Positions 52,176 to 60,704 of a DNA stretch of 64,000 nucleotides are shown here, piece after piece. Both the position numbers and the translations under genes were made by a program. The notes under the pieces are model-generated. The model was not told the origin of the DNA, did no database searches, and saw only the letters and a list, made by a program, of their open reading frames with translations. The stretch covers positions 62,001 through 126,000 of the forward strand of contig DFLT01000014.1 in assembly GCA_002375465.1 (NCBI GenBank), written 5' to 3'. The stretch is from Alphaproteobacteria bacterium UBA3612. GTDB lineage: Bacteria > Pseudomonadota > Alphaproteobacteria > Sphingomonadales > Sphingomonadaceae. How positions within the stretch are numbered: the first letter of the stretch is position 1; each line of letters starts with the position of its first letter.

Positions 52176-53362
52176 TGGCAAAGGAGATTGTGAGGCTGGC
52201 GGCGCGCGGTGACGGTGTTTCGGCCGACGGCGATTTCATTGCGGGCGCCGTGCCCGGCGACATTGTCGAGGGTGAGACGATCATTGCCGGACCGCATCAT
52301 GTCGCTCCACCATGCGTGCATTTCGGAATATGTGGCGGCTGTCAGCTTCAGCATGCGGACGAGGAGGTGCTGGCCGGATTTGCCCGCGGGCGGATTTTGG
52401 GCACGCTGGCCAGCGCGCAGATCGCGCCGGAACATGTGCACGACGTTCATCTTTCGCCGCCCTTGTCGCGGCGGCGCGCGTCGCTGCGCGCCGTGCGGAC
52501 GCCTGACGGAATAGAGCTGGGTTTCAACGAGGAGGGCAGCCGGATCGTCGTCGACCTGCATGAATGCCATGTCCTGACGCCGGACCTGTTCTTCTGCGCG
52601 CAATCATTGAGGCCCTATCTGGCTGACCTGCTGCCGCAGGGGTGGGTCAGCGGGATTACCCTGACGGCGACGCCCGTTGGGTTCGATGCGCTGCTGACGA
52701 ATGTGAAAGCGGATCGCGATACGATTGCCCGGCTGGCGGAATGGGCAAAGGCCGCAGGCGTTGCCCGCGTGTCGCTGGAAACGCCCGGCGGAATTGATCC
52801 TGTGGTGCAGCGCGCGGTACCGGCCGTGCGTTTTGCCGGCACTCAGGTCGACTTTCCGCCTGGTGCATTCCTGCAAGCGACGGAAGATGGCGAAGCCGCG
52901 CTTGTCCGAGCGGTTCTGTCTGCAACTGAAGGCGCGAAGTCGGTTGCCGACCTGTTCGGGGGGCTGGGAACCTTTGCTTTTCCGCTGGCGGAGCGGGCGC
53001 GCGTTGTTGCCGCCGATGCCGCCCGCGCCTCCATCCAGGCGCTGGAAAAGGCGGCCAAGCGGAAGAAGCTTCGTATCGAAACCCAGCACCGAGATCTATT
53101 TCGGCGGCCATTTTCTGCCGCAGAGCTTTCGAAGTTTGACAGCATTGTCCTCGATCCGCCGCGGGCAGGCGCAAAGGAGCAAATTGCCATGATCGGCCCC
53201 TCAAAGCTGCAGGGGTTTTGCTATGTTTCGTGCAATCCGAACACGTTCGCACGCGATGCGAAGATTTTGGCTGAAGCCGGCTTTCGCATTGCCGAGCTGT
53301 GGCCGGTGGGGCAATTCCGTTGGTCCACCCATGTGGAGCTGGCCGCACGTTTCGTGCGATGA
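52175..53362 (+). CDS. RNA m5U methyltransferase family protein (RumA/TrmA type)
   Basis: SAM-dependent tRNA or rRNA uridine C5-methyltransferase of 395 residues. The N-terminus is TRAM-like (EIVRLAARGDGVSADG). An iron-sulfur site is formed by Cys47, Cys53, Cys56 and probably Cys131 (ICGGCQLQH), as in RumA. The methyltransferase domain has DLFGGLGTFAFPLA, VLDPPRAGAKEQI and the catalytic cysteine Cys353 in YVSCNPNTF. The ATG at 52175 is coupled to the previous gene. Whether it acts on rRNA or tRNA cannot be told here. Confidence 0.92.
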   Translation: MAKEIVRLAARGDGVSADGDFIAGAVPGDIVEGETIIAGPHHVAPPCVHFGICGGCQLQHADEEVLAGFARGRILGTLASAQIAPEHVHDVHLSPPLSRRRASLRAVRTPDGIELGFNEEGSRIVVDLHECHVLTPDLFFCAQSLRPYLADLLPQGWVSGITLTATPVGFDALLTNVKADRDTIARLAEWAKAAGVARVSLETPGGIDPVVQRAVPAVRFAGTQVDFPPGAFLQATEDGEAALVRAVLSATEGAKSVADLFGGLGTFAFPLAERARVVAADAARASIQALEKAAKRKKLRIETQHRDLFRRPFSAAELSKFDSIVLDPPRAGAKEQIAMIGPSKLQGFCYVSCNPNTFARDAKILAEAGFRIAELWPVGQFRWSTHVELAARFVR

Positions 53363-53489
53363 CAGGTTGCAATTAGAAGGGCGTGCCGTTATTTGGCGCG
53401 CCATCCCACAGGCGTGAGATACATATCCGGTGGGCGGTCAGGTGATCGCCTTTCCCTTGCGCCGAGGCTTAACTGGAAGGAATTGATCC

Positions 53490-54272
53490 ATGGCTGCACC
53501 CGTCGTGCAAATGTCGGCCCTGCTTGAGGCTGGCACCCATTTCGGACACCAGACGCACCGCTGGAACCCGAAGATGAAGCCGTATATTTTCGGCGACCGC
53601 AATAACGTCCACATCATCGACCTGTCGCAGACCGTGCCGCTGTTCCAGCGCGCGCTCGATTTCGTCGAGGCCACGACAAAGGCGGGCGGCAAGGTGCTGT
53701 TCGTCGGCACGAAGCGGCAGGCCGCAGAGCCGATCGCGGAAGCTGCGCGTCGTGCAGGCCAGCATTATGTCAATCACCGCTGGCTGGGCGGCATGCTGAC
53801 GAACTGGAAGACGATTTCGGAATCGATCCGTAAGTTCAAGGAACTGGAAGAACAACTGGCGGGCGACACGTCGGGCTTCACGAAGAAGGAAGTCCTGAAG
53901 ATGACGCGCCAGCGCGACAAATTCGAGGCGTCTCTGGGCGGTATTCGCGACATGGGCGGTCTGCCGGACCTGATGTTCGTCATTGACACGAACAAGGAAG
54001 ACCTCGCCGTCAAGGAAGCCAACGTCCTCGGCATTCCCGTGATCGCGGTTCTCGATTCGAACTCCGACCCCAGCGGTATTGCGTTCCCGGTTCCGGGCAA
54101 TGACGATGCGGCGCGCGCCATCCGCATGTATTGCGATATGGTTGCGGATGCCTGCGCTGGCGGGTCCGACGGTCGTCAGGCTGATCTTGGCTCCGACATG
54201 GCAGCCAAGGCTGCAGCGAGTGAAGAAGGCGAAGCGACAGCCGCAGAACCTGCGGCGGAGGCAACTGCCTGA
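53490..54272 (+). CDS. rpsB: 30S ribosomal protein S2
   Basis: Ribosomal protein S2 of 260 residues, starting APVVQMSALLEAGTHFGHQ with the signature HRWNPKMKPYIFG and later NHRWLGGMLTNWKTI and DLMFVIDTNKEDLAVKEA. The C-terminus carries an Ala/Glu-rich extension of about 35 residues after the conserved domain. It begins the translation/isoprenoid/outer-membrane gene block and is followed by tsf, the usual order. Confidence 0.98.
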   Translation: MAAPVVQMSALLEAGTHFGHQTHRWNPKMKPYIFGDRNNVHIIDLSQTVPLFQRALDFVEATTKAGGKVLFVGTKRQAAEPIAEAARRAGQHYVNHRWLGGMLTNWKTISESIRKFKELEEQLAGDTSGFTKKEVLKMTRQRDKFEASLGGIRDMGGLPDLMFVIDTNKEDLAVKEANVLGIPVIAVLDSNSDPSGIAFPVPGNDDAARAIRMYCDMVADACAGGSDGRQADLGSDMAAKAAASEEGEATAAEPAAEATA

Positions 54273-54362
54273 CCTGCCCAACGCGCTTGTAACAAACCGG
54301 TGGCAGGCGCAGGCGGCACATAGTCGTCGGCGCCTCCCGGCATTTAGAGAAGGATGATTACC

Positions 54363-55289
54363 ATGGCCGAGATCACGGCGAAACTCGTCAAGGACCTGCG
54401 CGACAAGACCGGCGCGGGAATGATGGACTGCAAGAAGGCGCTGAATGAAACCAATGGCGACTTCGAAGCGGCGGTCGACTGGCTGCGCACGAAGGGCCTC
54501 GCCGCGGCGGCGAAAAAGTCATCGCGTACCGCAGCGGAGGGCCTAATCGGCGTCGCAACCGAAGGCACGAAGGGATCTGCGGTCGAAGTGAATTCCGAGA
54601 CGGACTTCGTTGCCAAGAACGAGAGGTTTCAGGGTTTTGTCGAGGAAGTCACCAATCTGGTCCTTGCAAAGGGCACCAGCGACATTCAGTCGATCAAGAC
54701 CGACCAGATGGCGAATGGCAAGAGTGTCGAGGACGTCCTGACCGACAATATCGCCACGATCGGTGAAAACCAGTCGCTGCGCCGTGCGGCCACAATCTCT
54801 GTGGAGCAGGGGGTGGTAACGCCCTATGTCCACAATCAGGCGGCACCGGGCCTCGGCAAAATCGGCGTGCTGGTCGCGCTGGAATCGCCTGGCGACAAGG
54901 ACGAGCTGGATGCATTCGCGAAGCAATTGGCCATGCACATCGCCGCGGCCGCACCGCTGGCGCTGGACGAAAGCGGCGTCGATCCGGCAACGGTAGAGCG
55001 CGAGCGCGCTATTGCCACCGAAAAGGCGAAGGAAAGCGGCAAGCCCGACAATATCGTCGAGAAGATGGTGGAAGGCTCGGTCCGCAAGTTCGTTAGCGAA
55101 AACACCCTTCTGGGCCAGGTTTTCGTTATCGACGGCAAAACCCGCGTCAGCGACGTCGTGGCCGCGAAGGCAAAGGAACTTGGGGCGCCGGTGAAGATCG
55201 CCGACTATGTCCGTTTTCAGCTGGGCGAAGGCATTGAGCGCGAGGAAAGCGACTTTGCGGCAGAGGTCGCCGCAGCAGTCGGAGGCTGA
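54363..55289 (+). CDS. tsf: translation elongation factor Ts
   Basis: Nucleotide exchange factor for EF-Tu, 308 residues. The N-terminal UBA-like domain contains LRDKTGAGMMDCKKAL near 11-26 and the GLIGVATEGTKGSAVEVNSETDFVAKNE segment marks the core. The second ATG, at 54363, begins the family sequence and lies 9-10 bases after AGAAGGA; the ATG three codons upstream is too close to it. A perfect 16-base-pair hairpin lies 6 bases after its stop. Confidence 0.97.
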   Translation: MAEITAKLVKDLRDKTGAGMMDCKKALNETNGDFEAAVDWLRTKGLAAAAKKSSRTAAEGLIGVATEGTKGSAVEVNSETDFVAKNERFQGFVEEVTNLVLAKGTSDIQSIKTDQMANGKSVEDVLTDNIATIGENQSLRRAATISVEQGVVTPYVHNQAAPGLGKIGVLVALESPGDKDELDAFAKQLAMHIAAAAPLALDESGVDPATVERERAIATEKAKESGKPDNIVEKMVEGSVRKFVSENTLLGQVFVIDGKTRVSDVVAAKAKELGAPVKIADYVRFQLGEGIEREESDFAAEVAAAVGG

Positions 55290-55295
55290 TCTGCG

Positions 55296-55335
55296 TCAGG
55301 TCACGCCAGCCCCTGATGCGGCTGGCGTGACCTGA
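55296..55335. other. Perfect 16-bp hairpin between tsf and pyrH
   Basis: TCAGGTCACGCCAGCC (55296-55311) is perfectly complementary to GGCTGGCGTGACCTGA (55320-55335) around an 8-base loop. No U-tract follows, so it is not a standard intrinsic terminator; it could protect the rpsB-tsf message or act in termination with another factor. The rest of the 55290-55512 gap holds no other feature apart from the GAGGAG ribosome site of pyrH. Confidence 0.6.
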
Positions 55336-55512
55336 TCCAATGTTCGTCGGCGTGGGCGAATTTTGCTACGCATCTGCGGTCATTCGCTGATTTTTAGCCC
55401 TCTATCCTGCTATCCCGGGGTCAACTTCGACCTTGCAGCCGCGCTTGCCGCTGTGCGCGCGTCGCTCTAAGACCCCCACATACTTCGCCTTTCAGAGGAG
55501 CAATCCGGCCAA

Positions 55513-56229
55513 ATGCCGTCCCGACCGTATAAGCGTATTCTTCTGAAGCTCAGCGGCGAAGCGCTGATGGGCGACGGTCAGTTTGGGATCGACAGCGAAA
55601 CTGTTTCTGCCATTGCCTCTGAGATTCGACTGGCACGCGAGGCGGGATTCGAACTTTGCCTGGTAGTGGGGGGCGGAAATATTTTTCGTGGCCTGGCGGC
55701 TGCCGAACAGGGATTCGACCGGGCCAATGCCGATTATATGGGCATGCTCGCGACCGTCATGAACGCGTTGGCGGTGCAGAACGCCCTTGAGCAGCAGGGT
55801 GTTGATACGCGCGTCCAATCCGCCATTCCGATGGCAAGCGTTTGCGAACCTTATATCCGCCGCAAAGCCGCCCGGCACATGTCAAAGGGCCGGATCGTCA
55901 TGTTCGCCGCCGGAACCGGCAATCCGTATTTCACGACCGACACCGCCGCGGCTCTGCGTGCTGCAGAAATGGAATGCGACGCACTGTTCAAGGGGACGAG
56001 CGTCGACGGCGTTTATACCGCAGATCCAAAGAAGGACGATGACGCGACCCGCTACGATACGCTCAGCTATGATCGGGTTCTCAGCGACAATCTGAAAGTC
56101 ATGGACGCGTCGGCGGTGGCCTTGTGCCGCGACAACAATATCCCGATCGTGGTCTTCAACATTCGCGAACGGGGCAATCTGGCCCGCGTTCTTGCCGGCA
56201 ACAGCGTTTCCACAACAGTCAGCAATTGA
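55513..56229 (+). CDS. pyrH: uridylate kinase
   Basis: Phosphorylates UMP to UDP; 238 residues, hexameric amino-acid-kinase fold. Motifs are RILLKLSGEALMGDG near 8-22, LVVGGGNIFRGLAAAEQG near 51-68, MLATVMNALAVQNAL near 77-91, FAAGTGNPYFTTDTAAALRA and DGVYTADPKKD. A GAGGAG site precedes the ATG. It sits in the standard order tsf-pyrH-frr. Confidence 0.98.
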   Translation: MPSRPYKRILLKLSGEALMGDGQFGIDSETVSAIASEIRLAREAGFELCLVVGGGNIFRGLAAAEQGFDRANADYMGMLATVMNALAVQNALEQQGVDTRVQSAIPMASVCEPYIRRKAARHMSKGRIVMFAAGTGNPYFTTDTAAALRAAEMECDALFKGTSVDGVYTADPKKDDDATRYDTLSYDRVLSDNLKVMDASAVALCRDNNIPIVVFNIRERGNLARVLAGNSVSTTVSN

Positions 56230-56244
56230 TCGAAGGATAGACCT

Positions 56245-56805
56245 ATGTCCGCCGGATATGACAAAGCCGATATCGAACGCCGCATGGAAGGCGCCCTGGA
56301 AAGCCTGAAGGGCGATCTGGGTGGTCTGCGGACTGGTCGCGCCAATACGGCACTGCTCGATCCTGTCGTCGTTGAGGTTTACGGCGCAAAAATGCCCCTG
56401 AACCAAGTCGCGACGGTGACTGCGCCGGATGCGCGCATGCTGGCGGTGAATGTCTGGGACAAGTCCAATCTGCAACCGGTCGAAAAGGCAATCCGCGCTG
56501 CGGGCCTGGGACTGAACCCCGTGACTGACGGCCAGAATATCCGTCTGCCGCTGCCGGACATGACGGAGGATCGTCGTAAGGAACTGGTGAAGCTTTGCTC
56601 GCAATATGGTGAGAAAGCGAAAATCGCCGTCCGTAACGTGCGTCGCGATGGTATGGAATCGCTCAAATCTGCCGAAAAGAAAGGCGATATCAGCCAGGAC
56701 GAGCAGAAGAAGGGCGAAGCAGAGGTGCAGAAGCTGACCGATGCCAAGATCGCCGAAGTCGACACGGTCATGGCGTCGAAAGAAAAGGAAATTATGAGCC
56801 AGTGA
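56245..56805 (+). CDS. frr: ribosome recycling factor
   Basis: Splits post-termination ribosomes together with EF-G. The 186-residue length and helices are standard: RMEGALESLKGDLGGLRTGRAN near the start, LPDMTEDRRKELVKL near 110-124 and NVRRDGMESLKSAEKKGDIS near 131-150. It lies 15 bases after pyrH with AAGGATAG as ribosome site, and its stop overlaps the GTG of uppS (GTGA). Confidence 0.98.
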   Translation: MSAGYDKADIERRMEGALESLKGDLGGLRTGRANTALLDPVVVEVYGAKMPLNQVATVTAPDARMLAVNVWDKSNLQPVEKAIRAAGLGLNPVTDGQNIRLPLPDMTEDRRKELVKLCSQYGEKAKIAVRNVRRDGMESLKSAEKKGDISQDEQKKGEAEVQKLTDAKIAEVDTVMASKEKEIMSQ

Positions 56806-57527
56806 CCGTAGCGCCCGCCAGCGATCTAGCGGGTAGTGCTGCCAGTGTGCCACGGCACGTAGCCATCATCATGGATGGCAATGGCCGCTGGGCTAAGGCG
56901 CGCCGCCTGCCTCGCATGGCGGGCCACAAGGCGGGCATGGAGTCGGTGCGCGCGGTCGTTCGCGCTGCGCCCGACCTCGGTATCGATGTTCTGACGCTTT
57001 ATGCCTTTTCCTCGGAAAACTGGAAGCGGCCCCAAGAGGAGGTTGGCTTCCTGTTCGGCCTGCTCAAAACCTATCTTCATGCCGAAATCGCCGAACTGGA
57101 TGCGAAAGACGTGCGCATCCGGGTCATTGGACAATGGCGCTTGCTTCCCGCCGATCTGGTAAAGCTGATCGAAGGAGCGATTGATCGAACGCGGAATAAT
57201 GAAGGGCTTACCCTCGTATTGGCTCTCAATTACGGCAGCCGCGATGAACTTGTACGTGCCGCGCGTGCGTGCATTGCCGATGGCCTTTCTGACGATGAGG
57301 TCACCGAAGAAGCGATAGAGGCGCGGCTTGACACGGCGGGCCTGCCGGCGCCCGACCTGATCGTGCGTACTTCGGGCGAAGAGCGCCTGTCCAACTTCCT
57401 GATGTGGCAGTCGGCCTATGCCGAATTCGTATTCACGTCGACCCTGTGGCCCGACTTCGGCGCGGAGGAGCTGGCAAAGGCGTGTGAGACCTTCGCCGCC
57501 CGCGAGCGCCGCTATGGTGGCCTTTGA
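56802..57527 (+). CDS. uppS: undecaprenyl diphosphate synthase
   Basis: Cis-prenyltransferase that makes the C55 lipid carrier for peptidoglycan and polysaccharides. The 241-residue protein has HVAIIMDGNGRWAKARRLPR near 19-38, ALNYGSRDELVRAA near 144-157 and the C-terminal DLIVRTSGEERLSNFLMWQSAYAE signature. It starts with GTG, overlapping the frr stop, and ends just before cdsA. Confidence 0.96.
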   Translation: MTVAPASDLAGSAASVPRHVAIIMDGNGRWAKARRLPRMAGHKAGMESVRAVVRAAPDLGIDVLTLYAFSSENWKRPQEEVGFLFGLLKTYLHAEIAELDAKDVRIRVIGQWRLLPADLVKLIEGAIDRTRNNEGLTLVLALNYGSRDELVRAARACIADGLSDDEVTEEAIEARLDTAGLPAPDLIVRTSGEERLSNFLMWQSAYAEFVFTSTLWPDFGAEELAKACETFAARERRYGGL

Positions 57528-57528
57528 T

Positions 57529-58326
57529 ATGCAGCAGGACACGCGACGTCAGCGACTGAAGGTTCGTTACAAGGATTTGTTGCCGCGGGCGATCGTCGGC
57601 GCACTGCTGATCGCGATCGCGTTGTTCGGCGGCTGGCAGGGGGGCTTGTTTTTCAACTTCCTGATGGGCGTCGCCGCCTTGCTGATCTTTCGGGAATGGA
57701 CCCGCATGGTGGGAACCACGCGCGGGAATGCGCGGATGGTAGGCTTCGTCGGTATTGCGGCAGCAGTCGTACTGGGTGACGAGGCAATGACGACGTTCGG
57801 CTTCGTGGTACTTGCTGTTGCAGCCTTATGGTATCTGTTCAGCGACAGACGAGCGGCGTTGGGCGTTCTTTATGCAGGAATTCCAGTCATATCTCTGATT
57901 TGGCTGAGATTCCAGGAGAGCGGATTTGGCCTGATTGTGTGGACGTTGGCGGTGGTTTGGGCGACCGACATCGGCGCCTATTTCAGCGGGCGTACAATTG
58001 GTGGCCCAAAGATCGCACCGTCCATCAGCCCGTCGAAGACCTGGGCCGGATTGGCGGGCGGCATGGTTGCCGCCGGCGCCATCGGCGCTCTGGTCGATCA
58101 TCTGTTTTCTCTCCCCTTCGATGCGGTGCAGGCCGCACTTCTCGGGGCGGGTCTCGCAGTGATCGCTCAGGCGGGCGACTTTTATGAGAGCCACTTGAAG
58201 CGCCAGGCCGGGGTCAAGGACAGCGGTCATCTGCTACCCGGCCATGGCGGTGTGATGGACAGGCTGGACGGATTGGTGCCTGTGTCGGTGGTGGTCGCGG
58301 GTGCGGTCTGGCTGCTGGGCAACTGA
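57529..58326 (+). CDS. cdsA: phosphatidate cytidylyltransferase
   Basis: Membrane enzyme that forms CDP-diacylglycerol for phospholipid synthesis. About 265 residues with six to eight membrane segments; the family signature near the C-terminus reads GDFYESHLKRQAGVKDSG, followed by PGHGGVMDRLDGL with the catalytic aspartates. The ATG at 57529 is used; an ATG at 57514 would overlap uppS by 14 bases. Its TGA overlaps the ATG of dxr. Confidence 0.94.
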   Translation: MQQDTRRQRLKVRYKDLLPRAIVGALLIAIALFGGWQGGLFFNFLMGVAALLIFREWTRMVGTTRGNARMVGFVGIAAAVVLGDEAMTTFGFVVLAVAALWYLFSDRRAALGVLYAGIPVISLIWLRFQESGFGLIVWTLAVVWATDIGAYFSGRTIGGPKIAPSISPSKTWAGLAGGMVAAGAIGALVDHLFSLPFDAVQAALLGAGLAVIAQAGDFYESHLKRQAGVKDSGHLLPGHGGVMDRLDGLVPVSVVVAGAVWLLGN

Positions 58327-59486
58327 TGCGCAGCGTCTCCATCTTTGGCGCCACCGGATCGGTCGGCGTTTCCGCACTGGAACTGATTGCGCACGAGCCG
58401 GATCGCTGGTCGGTCGAGGCTCTGACGGCGAATACCAACGCGCAACTACTTGCCCGGCAGGCAAAGGCCTGCGGCGCGCATATGGCGGTCGTTGCCGCCG
58501 ACAGCGCCTATGCGGAGCTGAAAGATGCCTTATCCGGTACCGGTATAGAATGTGCCGCAGGCACAGCGGCGCTGGAGGAGGCGGCGATGCGCTCTGCCGA
58601 CGTCACGCTCGCAGCCATTGTGGGGGCGGCAGGGCTTCTTACCACTTTGCGCGCAGTGGAGCAGGGCGGTATCGTCGCGATTGCGAACAAGGAAACACTC
58701 GTTTGCGCAGGGCCTCTCGTAACGGCTGCGGCGCAAGCGTCCGGCGCACGACTGCTGCCAGTCGACAGCGAACATAATGCGATTTTCCAAGTCTTCGATT
58801 TCGATGCACCCGAAAGCGTCGCGCGCATCATTCTGACTGCGAGCGGCGGACCGTTCCGTACGCTTTCCTGCGAACAGATGCGCACGATGACGCCGGACCA
58901 AGCCATTGCACATCCGGTCTGGTCAATGGGCGCCAAGATCAGCGTCGATAGTGCGACCTTAATGAACAAGGGTCTAGAGATGATCGAAGCGGCGCGGCTG
59001 TTCCCGGTCGGCCCGGACCAGATCGACGTCGTCGTTCATCCGCAATCGATCGTCCACAGTTTCGTGGAATATATAGACGGTTCCGTCTTGGCGCAGCTCG
59101 GATCGCCAGACATGAAAACGCCGATCGCCTATGCGCTCGCCTATCCAGAACGCATATCCACCCCGGTCGAGCGTCTGGACCTGGTATCTGCGGGCCGGCT
59201 CGATTTCGAGGCGCCTGACCCGCAGCGCTTTCCAGCGCTCCGTCTGGCCCGAGAAGCGCTGGAGATGGATGGGGGTGCGCCCATCGCCTTGAATGCCGCA
59301 AACGAAGTCGCTGTCGAGGCCTTTCTGAAGAAGCGCATCGGCTTCCTGGACATCTGCGCCATCAACGAAGAGGTGATGGGCCGCATGAGCGGTGCCGCCG
59401 CCGCGACTCTGGAAGACGTTCAGCAAGCGGACAGCGCTGCGCGGGTACTGGCCGGGGATGCCGTGTCGGCACGGCAGCGGAGGTAA
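58326..59486 (+). CDS. dxr: 1-deoxy-D-xylulose-5-phosphate reductoisomerase
   Basis: Second step of the MEP pathway to isopentenyl diphosphate. The 386-residue protein has the NADPH loop IFGATGSVGVSALELI near the start, ANKETLVCAG near 119-128, PVDSEHNAIFQV with the metal-binding Asp/Glu, SGGPFR and MGAKISVDSATLMNKGLE. It lies between cdsA and rseP, a common alphaproteobacterial order that links the isoprenoid supply (uppS) with lipid and envelope genes. Confidence 0.97.
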   Translation: MRSVSIFGATGSVGVSALELIAHEPDRWSVEALTANTNAQLLARQAKACGAHMAVVAADSAYAELKDALSGTGIECAAGTAALEEAAMRSADVTLAAIVGAAGLLTTLRAVEQGGIVAIANKETLVCAGPLVTAAAQASGARLLPVDSEHNAIFQVFDFDAPESVARIILTASGGPFRTLSCEQMRTMTPDQAIAHPVWSMGAKISVDSATLMNKGLEMIEAARLFPVGPDQIDVVVHPQSIVHSFVEYIDGSVLAQLGSPDMKTPIAYALAYPERISTPVERLDLVSAGRLDFEAPDPQRFPALRLAREALEMDGGAPIALNAANEVAVEAFLKKRIGFLDICAINEEVMGRMSGAAAATLEDVQQADSAARVLAGDAVSARQRR

Positions 59487-59490
59487 GAGA

Positions 59491-60639
59491 GTGCAGACCG
59501 GTTTCGAGCAGCCAGGGTTTCTGTTTACCATCATCATGTTCGTGTTGATGATCGGCCCGCTCGTGTTCGTGCACGAAATGGGTCATTACCTGATGGGCCG
59601 CCTGTTCGGTACGAAGGTTGACAGCTTTTCCATTGGTTTCGGCAAGCAGGTGGCTGGCTGGACGGACCGACGGGGGACGGTGTGGGCACTCGGTTGGCTG
59701 CCGCTTGGCGGCTATGTGAAGTTCGCGGGCGATGCGAATGCCGCCGGCGCCGGGTCGGAGGGCCTCGACCACATTCCGGCGACGGAGCGGGATCAGTATT
59801 TTGCGTTCAAGCCTCTGTGGCAACGCGCCCTGATCGTGCTTGCTGGCCCGATGATCAATTTCCTGTTCGCCATTCTGATCTTTGCCGGGTTTGCCTTTAC
59901 CATGGGCCACTCGACCGTGCCGCCAGTCGTCGGCGGCGTCGTGGAGGAAAGTGCGGCGGCGGAGGCGGGCCTTCTTCCCGATGACAGGATCGTGGAAATA
60001 GACGGTCGTTCAATCTCAGAGTGGGAAACGCTGGTGCAGGAGGTTCGCATGAACCCCGGCGTTCCTATGGACCTGGTGGTCCAGCGGGTCGGTCGTCCTG
60101 TCGACGTCGTTCTGACACCCAAGGTCGTCGAGATGGTCGACCGCTTCGGCAATCGCGGCAAGGTCGGGCAATTAGGTGTCTACTCGGCGACCACACCCGA
60201 AGTTCGCGAAGTCGGTCTGTTCGAAAGCGTGCAGATCGGCACGATGCAAACAGTGCGGACGGTCCGTTCCATGTTCGACCTGATTGGCCATCTGATCATG
60301 GGAGAGCGGTCTGTCACAGAACTTGGCGGACCGCTGAAAATTGGTCAGATGTCGGGGCAGATCGGCAGCTTGGGGCCAGAAGCATTCATCAGCTTTATGG
60401 CGCTTATTTCCATCAACCTCGGTTTCATCAACCTGCTGCCCATTCCAATGCTCGACGGCGGCCATCTTGCGCTTTATGCAGCCGAGGGCATCAGGGGCGG
60501 AAAGCCGCTGCCGGAACGCGCGCAGCAATGGGCGTTCATGGGCGGCTTTGCACTGGTGGTCTCGTTCATGGTGGTGGTGACATTCAACGACCTTGCTTCT
60601 TTCGGGCTCTGGCGTCATGCCCTCTCACTAATTGGTTAG
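59491..60639 (+). CDS. rseP: RseP-type site-2 zinc metalloprotease (M50)
   Basis: Intramembrane protease of 382 residues that trims membrane-bound regulators and signal-peptide remnants. It has the HEMGH zinc site at 28-32 in the first membrane segment, an extracytoplasmic PDZ domain (about 145-235), and the C-terminal NLLPIPMLDGGHL motif with the third zinc ligand. The start is the GTG at 59491, preceded by GGAGG and lying just after dxr. It is placed directly before bamA as in many relatives, suggesting a role in envelope-stress control; the sigma-factor partner is not in the window. Confidence 0.95.
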   Translation: MQTGFEQPGFLFTIIMFVLMIGPLVFVHEMGHYLMGRLFGTKVDSFSIGFGKQVAGWTDRRGTVWALGWLPLGGYVKFAGDANAAGAGSEGLDHIPATERDQYFAFKPLWQRALIVLAGPMINFLFAILIFAGFAFTMGHSTVPPVVGGVVEESAAAEAGLLPDDRIVEIDGRSISEWETLVQEVRMNPGVPMDLVVQRVGRPVDVVLTPKVVEMVDRFGNRGKVGQLGVYSATTPEVREVGLFESVQIGTMQTVRTVRSMFDLIGHLIMGERSVTELGGPLKIGQMSGQIGSLGPEAFISFMALISINLGFINLLPIPMLDGGHLALYAAEGIRGGKPLPERAQQWAFMGGFALVVSFMVVVTFNDLASFGLWRHALSLIG

Positions 60640-60704
60640 ACTTGCGGCGGGTGACGCAGCGTACGGCATGCGTAGAACGCAAAATGATAAGGGTAAGGGG
60701 TTAG

